From assembly GCA_023055425.1 (NCBI GenBank), contig JALGPY010000006.1, positions 71,766,127 through 71,830,126 of the forward strand: 64,000 bases of DNA, given 5' to 3'. A program made the position numbers and the translations under genes. Under the pieces are notes generated by a model that had not been told where the DNA came from, ran no database searches, and worked only from the letters and a program-made list of their open reading frames with translations. Positions 44,389 through 54,131 of the stretch are shown here, piece after piece; position 1 is the stretch's first letter, and each line of letters opens with the position of its first letter. Source of the stretch: Linanthus parryae. Taxonomy: Eukaryota; Streptophyta; Magnoliopsida; Ericales; Polemoniaceae.

Positions 44389-45082
44389 AATTATGTTTTA
44401 TTACAACGCTGTGTACGTTCTCTCATGCTAGGCAGAAGTGCTCCTTTCGCGAAGTGAACGTTAATATACATTTATGTAGAATATACTATAAACACCAAGA
44501 ATTTTCAACAAAGTTATACGAGTACAATCATACAGAACTACTTCTCCTCATAGCAGAGCCAATGGTGATTCCAATAGAAATACTTAATTGAGCATGTGAC
44601 AGTGTAAATGCAAATGGACAAATATGTTGCACGGGTGCTTCTGATTGGTCGCACACCCGCACCGGGTGCTTCGCGGGTGCTTTGTGGATAAGGCAGGGTC
44701 ATATTTGAAAGTTTTAGTTGAGAGGTCTTACAAATACAACTAGAATTTAACAAAGAAATGTGCATCTAGAACACTTTTTAACCTTGTATCTTCAAATGTG
44801 TGTATGAATTTCTTCACAGCTAAGAACAACGACATGAAGAGATTATACTATTGATATAGTAACCTTGTATCTTCGAATGTGTGTATGAATTTATATTCAA
44901 TTATAATATATACGATCCCTATTATTGTCGTTATTATATTAGTATAATGGTATCACTAATAATATCAGATAAAAATATAAATAATGTGGTCGCACTCCCG
45001 CCGCACCCGCACCCTTGGTTTTTGGGAATTTGCAGCACCCGCACCCAGTTCCCGAACCAGCACCCGCACTCGTGCTACATTG
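44389..45082. other. BAHD 3' flank with a probable MITE
   Basis: Between about 44628 and 45078 the ends are inverted and rich in CACCCGCA/TGCGGGTG motifs ('gcacgggtgc' on the left, 'gcactcgtgctaca' on the right), as expected for a small hAT-type MITE. The centre is AT-rich. It ends next to the truncated exon 2 of GH9 B. Confidence 0.5.
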
Positions 45083-45538
45083 TCTCTATAATGGTCGAAC
45101 TGCAGAGCCAAGTTTGTCACTATAGGCACCTCTATATTTCTTTGCAAATTTCATCACCTTTTTTTTGTTGTCTTCAACGGCAATTTTGAGTATTCAGCAT
45201 CAACTTTCCTGAAAACCATGGAGCCTGCCGCTAATGCAGCGGCAGTGTCCGCTGCTACATCAGACCCTGGGTTAGTCGCCGATACCGAGTATACGTTACG
45301 TGGCGTATCCATGTACTCGGGTCGTTGTCAGCACCTGTTATCAGCATTTGGTTCGCCAATGCCCATGTAGAGCTTACTAGGCGTTGCCTTGGCACACTTT
45401 AACAGGTGGTCTGTGGCCCAACAGATAGCGGTCTGGGCCTTTTCCAACTCAGGTCCCAACTTTTTGTGGTAATCTGACACACTCCATGAGAGCATGGTGG
45501 TGGTGAAAGCCATTGGGAAGTTGAACTTTAATAGTCGT
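45083..45538 (-). pseudogene. GH9 copy B, exon 2 (3' part)
   Basis: Homologous to exon 2 of genes A and C: a readable minus-strand stretch contains [18 protein letters not shown] and LGPELEKAQTAICWATD, then the frame breaks. It carries several changes at conserved sites (CWERPED is altered to a Cys without W). Exons 3-6 are not attached. A short-LTR Copia is inserted within the exon at AACTT; the exon resumes at 50171. Confidence 0.87.
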
Positions 45539-46509
45539 AGGACTCGTCGTGTAATTAGTAGAGAACTAATTGTGTAATTAGTGTTATAATTACTATTTAA
45601 ACACTATGAATACTGAATGAAGGACACGGGAAGATTTCTCCCACTTTCATAGTCGTAGGACTCGTCGTGTAATTAGTAGAGGACTAATTGTGTAATTAGT
45701 GTTGTAATTACTATTTAAACACTGTGAATACTGAATGAAGGACACGGGAAGATTTCTCCCACTTTCATGGTATCAGAGCCCTAGCAGCCTCGTTCACCGC
45801 CGTCGCAGGTCCGCCTGTTGCGTCGCCGCTGCCACCGCTGCCCTCGCGGCTCGATTCACCCTCGCACCTTCTTCCGCCTCCCTTCCCGTCGCACCTAACG
45901 ATCGATTGTACTCCCCACCGCCGCCCATTGCGACGGTGAAGCCCCTCTGCTTGATTCAGTTCTTTGCCGCTCAAAACCCTCTCATCGTCGTCGTCCACGT
46001 CTTCTGCTGGTACCATCGTCGACGTCCCCTCCTTCTGCTTCTGCTTGCCAATCGTTCACTGTGCAGAACGATTATTGCTCTTTGTGCCCTAATCGACGAC
46101 CTCAACGCCGCCAGAATCACCGGCGTTCTTCCCAGTTCTGGCCGCAAGTTGTGTGCCGTCGAGATCGCACCAGTCTTCGGCCCTTCCAGTTCTTCCGAAG
46201 CCGCCTATTCGCGCCGTCCTCAGCAGTTAGGGCACTCTTCTCTACTTCTGTTTTGTTTTCTCCGCTCCAGCGTAAAGTGTGCTTCAGGTTTGGGCACCGC
46301 ACCAGAGACACTTAGTTGCAAGTGTTTGATCGGTGGCCACGTCAGTTTGTGGCTTTGTTAATCTAACACTTCTTTGTCAGTTTGTGGCCTAGTTTGTTTG
46401 TGCCCTTGTGGGGGATACAATCAACATTACTTGCTGGTGGATATTTTTTATTCAAAATTCAATTGTTTGAAAGGTGGTGAGTTAGTTTTTTGTCAAGTGG
46501 TCACTCGTC

Positions 46510-47299
46510 ATGTCGACAGCCAAGCAAACAGCTTCTCCTCCCCAAGCACATCGAGGCAATAGTAATCGTCGCCATTCTGGCCGAAAAGGTCGGGTACACA
46601 TTCAACAGTATCTTGCACCTCCTGCCTCTTCTCACGGCAACTGGGTGTGGTGTCCTCCCCCATCGTCCCTGACTGTTCAGTCGGGCCCATATCCCCCGAC
46701 ACCGGGTTGGACACAGTCAGGACCCTCTCAGCCTACAGTTACGTCAGGTATTCTTGGTCCAGGACCTTCTCAGCAAGGCCTCACAGCCGCTTCTGCCTAC
46801 CCGACTGCTATTGATTTGGGATCTCAGTTCTCTGGCATGACACTCAACGTTCCGGATCAGACTTGGTATCTTGATTCCGGCGCATTTGCTCATCTCACTC
46901 CGCAGTCAGGTATACTCTCCTCTCTCTCGTCATCTTGTTCTTTTCCTAACATACTTGTGGGAAACGGCTCTAGCATTCCAGTGAAAGGATCCGGCAATCA
47001 CACCCTTACCACCAACTCCCGTTCCCTTCACCTTAGAAATGCCTTACTCACCCCAAACGTTATCAAAAACCTAGTTTCTGTTCGTCAATTCACTACTGAA
47101 AACAATGTCTCCGTTGAGTTTGATCCTTTTGGTTTTTCTGTAAAGGACCTACGATGGGGAGCTCTTTTACAGAGGAGCAACAGTTCGGGTGATCTCTATT
47201 CATTCCATTCTGTCCCACCACCGTCGTCTGCTGTCTCTTTTGCTGCTCTTCCTGCTTCCGTTTGGCACAACTGCCTTGGTCATCCCTGGCGTCTAGTTT
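46510..47299 (+). pseudogene. Short-LTR Copia: gag end, protease, pre-integrase
   Basis: The frame 46510-47301 holds a Pro/Ser/Gln-rich gag tail, protease with TWYLDSGAFAHLT (D-S-G-A catalytic site) and WHNCLGHP at its end. The sequence from 45782 to about 46500 does not show the normal gag core, so most of gag is missing or destroyed. Confidence 0.82.
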
Positions 47300-48652
47300 A
47301 AGATTCGCCTCGTAATAGTCATTTCATTTCTTGTAGTAGGCATAATTCAGAATCTCTTTGTCATGCTTGTCAAATTAGTAAACACGTGCGTTTGCCTTTT
47401 TTACCATCTACTTCTTCTACTTCTAGTCCATTTGACATTGTTCACAGTGATTTATGGACATCTCCGGTCTTAAGCAAATCGCACTACAAATACTACCTAC
47501 TACTATTAGAATGACTATACCCATTTTCTCTGGATTTTCCCACTTAAACAGAAAAACGAAGCGATATCAAAATTTAAACAATTCACTACCTTCGTACAAA
47601 CTCAATTTGAGCGACCCATCAAAACTTTTCAATGTGACCTTGGTGGAGAATTCGATAATGGCTCTTTTCACTCTCACGCCATTAATCATGGACTTGTCTT
47701 CCGGTTTGCGTGTCCCTAGACGTCATCTCAAAATGGCAAAGCTGAACGCATGATTCGTCGAATCAATGACACCAGTCGTACCCTCCTAGCTCAGGCCTCC
47801 CTTCCAGCCTCTTTCTGGGTTGAGTCTCTTCTGGCTGCTGTCTACCTTAATAACATTCTTCCCACCAAAGTCCTTGGCAACAATATTCCTACTGTAGCCC
47901 TCTACCATCGCTCACCATCCTATGAGCATCTCCGCACGTTCGGATGCTTGTGTTACCCGAACCTCTCTGCCACCTCACCTCACAAGCTTGCACCACACTC
48001 TGTTCGATGTGTCTTTCTGGGGTACCCTCTTAATCAACGTGGGTACAGGTGTCTAGACTTGAGTACTGGTCGGGTTCACACTTCTCGTCATGTCACCTTT
48101 GATGAGACAGTGTTTCCTTTCTCCACTTCTGGGTCTGTGTCTCCCTCTGTCCACAGGACGTCTGATCCCGATGACAGTCTTCCGTCTCCCCTTTTCACTC
48201 ATCGTGCTCATAACCCTGTGACACACACACCCTCACCCACCCCTCCTAGGGCATCCACATCACCACCCGCACCTACTAGGGCACCCACACAGCTTTCCCC
48301 GTCCAGGACCCTTGTGGAACCTTTTCCTCAACACTACGCTCGTCGGTCTGTGTCCACTCGCCCTCCTCCTGTACCCTCTGTGCCTGTGTTACCAGACCCC
48401 CCTAAGTCACCCACACCGAGCCCAGTGGCCACTTCTCCTCCCCATCTCTCTCCTCAGATGACCGCTAGATCCATGCATGGCATAGTCAAACCAGTCACCC
48501 GTCTCACTTTAGCGGCCCAGCCACCAGACCCCATCTCGCCCCTTCCCAAATCCTCCATCCTCGCCTTGTCGGATCCTCACTGGAAAGCGGCCATGGATGA
48601 TGAGTTTGGAGAACCACACTTGGGATCTGGTTCCTCGCCCGACAGGGGCTAA
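47300..48652 (+). pseudogene. Short-LTR Copia integrase, frameshifted
   Basis: After a stop at 47299-47301 integrase text continues in changing frames (CHACQISKH near 47360, FDIVHSDLW near 47430). The frame 47750-48652 carries the C-terminal part (LPASFWVESLLAAVYLNN, YEHLRTFGCLCYP, VFLGYPLNQRGYRC) and a Pro/Ser/Thr-rich linker. Confidence 0.82.
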
Positions 48653-50058
48653 TGTTCTGCGATCTATGTGGCTCTTTTGCCACAAGTTTCGCGCTGATGG
48701 TAGTCTGCAGCGCTATAAGGCGCGATTGGTAGCTAATGGGAAGTCCCAGATGGTTGGGATTGATTGTGAGGAGACTTTCAGCTCGGTTGTCAAACCGACC
48801 ACCATTCGTACAGTTCTCAGCATTGCCGTCACGCGCTCTTGGCCTATCCGTCAGCTGGATGTCAAATTCTGAGACGGTATAAATGCATCAGCCCCCTGGC
48901 TACCGCGGCACACGCCATCCTGACTTTGTTTGCCGGTTACGCAAATCCTCATATGTTCTGAAGCAGGCTCCCCGTGCTTGGTTTCAGCGATTTGCCACCG
49001 TCCTCACACAGACTATCGGTTTCTCTGGTTGCTCGTGTGATGAGTCTCTCTTCGTCTACAGTCGTGGCTCGGACATCGTCTACCTCCTGCTATATGTGGA
49101 TGATATCGTCATCACTGGGTCGTCTCCGGTTGTCTTGGATCAGATTATCTCCCAGCTCTCCGGAGAGTTTGCTATGACTGACCTGGGCCATCTGCATCAC
49201 TTTCTGGGCATTGCTGTCACCCGTGATTCGTCCGGCCTGTTCCTGTCTCAGCATCAGTATGCGACCGACATTCTTCGTCGTGCCTCTATGTCGACTTGTA
49301 AGTCTACTGCCACCCCTGTTGAGGTAGGAAGTAAACTCACAGCTACATCTGGCCCACCGGTTGCTGATCCTACAGTATACCGCAGCCTTGCTGGGGCCTT
49401 GCAGTACCTCACGCTCACTCGACCAGACATCCAGTAAGCAGTTCAGCAGGTCTGTCTCTTCATGCATGACCCCCGTGAGACGCACTTTCATGCCCTGGAG
49501 CGTATCTTACGCTACATGAGTGGGACTCTTGATCATGGTCTACGGCTCTCTGCCTCAACTGCCGATTCTCTCACCGCCTACACTGATGCTGATTGGGCTG
49601 GTTGCCCGGACACGCGCCGCTCCATTTCTGGTTACTGTGTCTTCTATGGAGACAATCTTCTTAGTTGGTCGTCCAAACGTCAGGCAACGGTCTCCCGCTC
49701 TAGTGCTGAGGCTGAGTATCGCGGTGTTGCTAACGCCGTCTCCGAACTCTGCTGGGTCCGGAATTTGCTTCTTCAGCTTCGTGTCAACCCGCCTCGGGCC
49801 AGTGTCGTGTATTGCGACAATGTGAGTGCTGTCTATCTCTCTGGTAATCCTGTTCAGCATCATCGTACTAAACATGTTGAGATTGATCTACACTTCGTTC
49901 GTGAGAAGGTTCGTTTGGGTCAGCTTCGCGTGTTGCACATTCCTGCTGATTATCAGTACGCCGACATCTTCACCAAGGGTCTTCCTCGGCCCTTGTTCCA
50001 GCGCTTTCGATCCAGTCTCAGTGTTGGCGCGCCTAAAGTTTCAACTGCGGGGGAGTAA
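48597..50058 (+). pseudogene. Short-LTR Copia RT and RNase H
   Basis: RT is split into 48597-48872 ([27 protein letters not shown]) and 48883-49437, with the catalytic LLLYVDDIVITG near 49090. A TAA at 49435-49437 truncates the 'RPDIQ' end, and RNase H follows in 49462-50058 (AYTDADWAGCPDTRRS, SRSSAEAEYRGVANA, FTKGLPRPLF). The lesions are few compared with integrase. Confidence 0.88.
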
Positions 50059-50170
50059 TAGTCGTAGGACTCGTCGTGTAATTAGTAGAGGACTAATTGT
50101 GTAATTAGTGATTTAAACACTGTGAATACTGAATGAAGGACACGGGAAGATTTCTCCCACTTTCAAACTT

Positions 50171-50558
50171 TACGTTGTCTCCGGCATCATAGTAGCCTCC
50201 GGTTAGAACAACCTGATCATATATCTCAAGTCAAAATAATTAGTTTGTCTTGAAGCTGTCTGATCCTGTCATAACTCGGCTCTTGATATCATTATTAGCA
50301 AAATGAAGGTTAGATGTAATGACATTTATTACACCGGCTAGTGAACCGTCGGAGAGGCCCGAATCAGACCGCCAATCGATCTGTTGGTCGCCTCTAGTGG
50401 GGATCCTCCCTGACATCTGACCCTGGAAGAAGAGGATGGATTTTGATAGGGCATCTTTGTTGGGTTTCCCTTGGACACACACTGCTCAAGAACAGGGAAT
50501 CAAAAGAGAAGAGGAAGAGGATTGTGGCAGTGCACAGGGAAGCTCCCATAATCGCCAT
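50171..50558 (-). pseudogene. GH9 copy B, exon 1 and start of exon 2
   Basis: Exon 1 spans about 50558-50333 on the minus strand: MAIMGASLCTAT signal peptide, a one-base frameshift after FLSS, then [20 protein letters not shown] and [12 protein letters not shown]. The splice donor GTAATA follows. Exon 2 begins at about 50205 (GTTGTTCTAACC) and is cut at 50171 by the Copia. The frameshift and missing exons 3-6 make B a pseudogene. Confidence 0.87.
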
Positions 50559-50561
50559 AAT

Positions 50562-50563
<2 letters not shown>

Positions 50564-50620
<57 letters not shown>
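50564..50620. repeat. (TA)n microsatellite
   Basis: About 28 uninterrupted TA units, only a few bases upstream of the former GH9 B start codon, at the place where genes A and C carry leader and TATA box. Confidence 0.97.
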
Positions 50621-50623
<3 letters not shown>

Positions 50624-50639
50624 TCACAAATCAATTGAA

Positions 50640-52330
50640 ATGAACTCATTCTCCAAACGCTAATTTAGGCTTAAATTGGTCCGCCATGCTTGGCATTTCC
50701 CCTGAAACTTTAGGGTTGCAAGGCCTGTCAAATTGTATTTCATTCAAATTTAGATGTGAAATTTGATAAACCTGAATCATGTTGCCTGAAATGTGAATTA
50801 TTAGAACATGTATAAATTATTTCATATGTAACTGGCTGATTAGAACCAGTGCCTAGATATGTCGTAATATGAATGGCATAACCATTGTCAACACTTACCC
50901 GTATGTTGACAATTCTAGCATTTATAGAATAAAGTCTATTCTCTGTGGTATTTCTTGATCGGTGTAGTTGCGTTTTGTAGATCTAAATATGGAGTGTAAC
51001 ATTTCTTTGTTATTTGGTATACTTCTACATTAACAACAATTTTTCTTTTTCTTCAATAAGCTAATTGAAATCGAAAGGAAGTAGCCCAAAAAACTGATGT
51101 TGCATACAAATTAGGTTGACTTACCTAAACTTTGCTGGAAATCAATGCACCTAATGAAGCCTTGGACTAATTTAACATTAGCAGAGTCCCATAATTCTAG
51201 TGAGATACAAAATCTCTTGGGAAGACATAGTACTATTTTTAGGACAACATTGTTATATGTTTACAATTACAGAAAAACTGTATCTTTATTAAACAACAAG
51301 GGTTTACCTTGACCTTTCTTTGTTAGAGTATCCCATCTCTCATTCCGAGTGATGCAAACTAGTTTTTTATTCTACTAACTCAGCAAACCCGCTACGCATG
51401 TATTTTGTAAAAAATAATTTTAGACATGTCTTTTTACCACAGAAAATAGAGGAAGAGTAAAATGATTATCAGGATTTGAAGCGGCGGGCTGCTAGAACTT
51501 TTAACGTCACTTGGATTTTTGTTCAAAAAAGGCACCCTTTTCAGGCAGTGAGCCCTCAATTGGTTACACACTGGTATATCTTTTACCTTATTATATATTA
51601 TCATTAACTATTTAGAGTTAAAATAATTCATTACAGACCCTGTGTGAAAGTTCAAAATTTACAAAAGGGGGCATTGCTGTGTCTCTTGAAGTTTCTCTGA
51701 CGAGTGTTCAGTTTAGTAAAATTATCTAAAATACCCTGGGACTCACGCCAGTGGAGTGTCTGACAGGTATGTCGGGGTGTCCTATAAGTGTCCTGAACAT
51801 CCAACACGAATACAACCCTGATTTTGAGTATCCCTGCTTCCTAGAGTTGAAGAGAGTAACATACTATCTTAAATACAAAGAACATGCCACAGTGTAGGTA
51901 ATGGAGTCGTATTAATTTAACTCCCAAGGGCATGCCATGTGTTAAGTACTGGAGTTGTGGCGTCTACTTTAGCACTTAGCAGGCATACGGCGGAGTTTCA
52001 AGAATGATTGAGGGCATTTTAGTCAGACTAAGTGTTACCTAATATGCTTAGTGTCCTTTTATAGATAGGTAGGTCGATCGGGAAACCAGAGATGATGTTG
52101 AGTTGTTTTCCTATGATTTGGATATGATTGTGTCACTACCTTTCTGTTCTTCCCTTCCAACTCGAATGTACCTCATAATACTTACTACCTCCTACTGATT
52201 ACCCTTCCAGCAGTCAAATTTAAAATCTTGACAAAGGGATGAACAAAATTTTTTCCTGATAAGAGAAATGTGCCTGGGATCAGTTTATGAACACCTTAGC
52301 CTGCAATGACTCAGTAAATGAATTTAATCC
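50640..52330. other. Duplicated GH9 upstream spacer, copy 2
   Basis: Collinear with 36312-37950; no gene seen. It lacks the MITE found at 37951-38448 and so gives the pre-insertion state. Confidence 0.7.
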
Positions 52331-52639
52331 AAATTTCGGATGGGGAGTTTGGTAATATGCAGTTGACATGGGAACTTCTTCTATCTTGCAGTAAGACAAA
52401 AATATGAATAATGATTCTCTAGCAAATCACTTTTAATTAACCTCGAGCAACCAGAAAACAAAAATATATCCCCAACATTTCTTGGTACTTGAGTTCATAC
52501 TCGGGGCTAGCTGATATCAATTTTAATCCACTGATCAGTAATGGAGCTCCACACATGATCTTGTGTTTGCAGATAGGCCACCCTCAGCTGCATGCTATAA
52601 GCTTTTGTTCGAGGGACAGGACTTGTGGTGGAGCTTCTA

Positions 52640-53112
52640 AGCACAGATCTGTTCCGTGGCGGCACTGACACTACATGGATAGCAACTGAGTAGGCCCTGT
52701 CTGAACAGCTCAAAAATCCAAGGGTTATGGAGAAAGCAGTGGCTGAGGTAAACTTCGCTTTTCATGGAAAGAATAGAGCAAGCGATATTGACTTTCAGGG
52801 ACCGAGGTACTTGAAGTTAAACAAACATCAAGACCACACCCTCCTGGCCCTTTGTTACACCCAAAAGTATGTGGAGATGAATTGGAGATTGACGGGTCCA
52901 CGATTCCCGCCAAAATGCTGCTCATAATAAATGCCTGGGGGATGGGAAGAGATCCCTAGAGTTGGCATGGCCTGGATATGTTTATGGCCCCCGAGAGATT
53001 TGAGGGAAGTTTGACCGATTTTTATGGGAGATGACTACCATTACATTCTCACTTTGGAGCAGGAAAAAGATGTTCCAGGATTTCATTTCGTCCAGCCGTT
53101 GTTGAGATTTCA
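52640..53112 (+). pseudogene. CYP71-like P450 exon-2 relic, copy 3
   Basis: It reads DLFRGGTDT with the I-helix threonine kept, a TAG in place of the Trp in ATEWAL, then RVMEKAVAEV and AFHGKN. Later pieces in other frames include MFMAPERFEGS-like text and FGAGKRCSR around the heme Cys. It stops near 53112 without the C-terminus. Exon 1 is absent. It is collinear with copy 2. Confidence 0.83.
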
Positions 53113-53699
53113 AGCACCATTTTCAAGAAGAGAACACATTTGCTGGTAATCGCCCACTTCTATAATCCTGAGCTCACTGTGGAAAGGTCAAGAGTATAAA
53201 TGCTGAAGGGCCCACTTTGGAAAAGTCTAGTAAGTAGTGACTTTCTACGCGATGTTTATTGGTTTAGTAATCTTTTAGTGTAATACGACAATATGTCTAT
53301 CTGGAATACTACCTGTCCGTCAAACTATTTTGTTAATCACTCTGTTTTGTTGAGCTAGATAATGAGATGAAACTTAATATAGTTTTGAAAATCCCACAAT
53401 CTAAGGTTATTAGTGCTAAAACCCGGATCCTGCTTGACAAACCCAGGATTCTTCCATTAACTGTGAGAAGTTTCTGGCCACTGAGTACACGTAGCGCTAG
53501 TACATTGGCGTGGGAAATCCGGTTCTTGCTCTGGCAAGCCCTGATCCCGATTGGCACTTGTAAAAAAATCTAGAATTGATCTTCGATACTCAAACGGGGA
53601 AAGATTAACTGAGATTATAATCTCATAATCTGTTTTAATTCATCTCTTCTGAAGCATCCCATTTTATACTCCAGTCTCCAGGGTATGTATTGTTTTGGT

Positions 53700-53812
53700 T
53701 AGGGACCTGCCATGATTGTTCAGACTAAGGTGTTTGGATTAGGATCCTCTGTAGTGAATTATCTTTGGATAGCTCTCCCCAAATCCAACCATGTGTGACA
53801 TCTCTAAAGAGC
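53700..53812 (-). pseudogene. GH9 exon 6 relic sharing the deletion of the 40.4-kb relic
   Basis: Same order and same internal deletion as 40436-40550 (GGATTAGGATCCTCTGTAGTGAATT). It lies between P450 copy 3 and GH9 gene C. The shared deletion shows that both relics were copied together with the P450 relic. Confidence 0.75.
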
Positions 53813-54131
53813 TAACATGCAACATATGACTAACTATTTCAAATTAGGCCATTAACACAGTGAAACTAGGAGTCTAGGACCAGCGCGCAATGAAGATTTT
53901 ACCAAGACAGTAACCAAACAGAAGAAAATAAAATTACTGGAAGTAAATCTGCAATAGGGAAAGTAACATTTTATTTCTACCATTTAACCTTTGAAGTTGT
54001 ATAATTTCATACAACCATCACTCGCCTACACTTCAGGCGGCGGTGATCACCCTCTTCGGGGAGTCAACATAGGTGAAACTATATTAACAGAGACACAGTA
54101 CTAGTTAAGAGTTAAACACGACCTTCCATTC

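Larger units (their letters stand above)
45539..50165 (+). mobile_element. Copia element with ~110-bp LTRs and duplicated 5' LTR
   Basis: AACTT duplications flank it (45534-45538, 50166-50170). The LTR occurs three times: 45539-45649, 45650-45767 and 50056-50165, each ending CCCACTTTCA. The second copy is followed by the initiator-Met primer site TGGTATCAGAGCCC (45768). The polypurine tract GCGGGGGAG precedes the 3' copy. The 3' LTR lacks a short piece ('gtgt.gtaattacta') present in the 5' copies. Internal coding is Ale/Retrofit-like and degenerate. Confidence 0.92.

Noticed and set aside
45735..46361. 208-codon ORF at the left of the short-LTR Copia
   Set aside because: It starts inside the second LTR copy, covers the primer site and is low-complexity Pro/Ala/Ser/Arg text without gag features.
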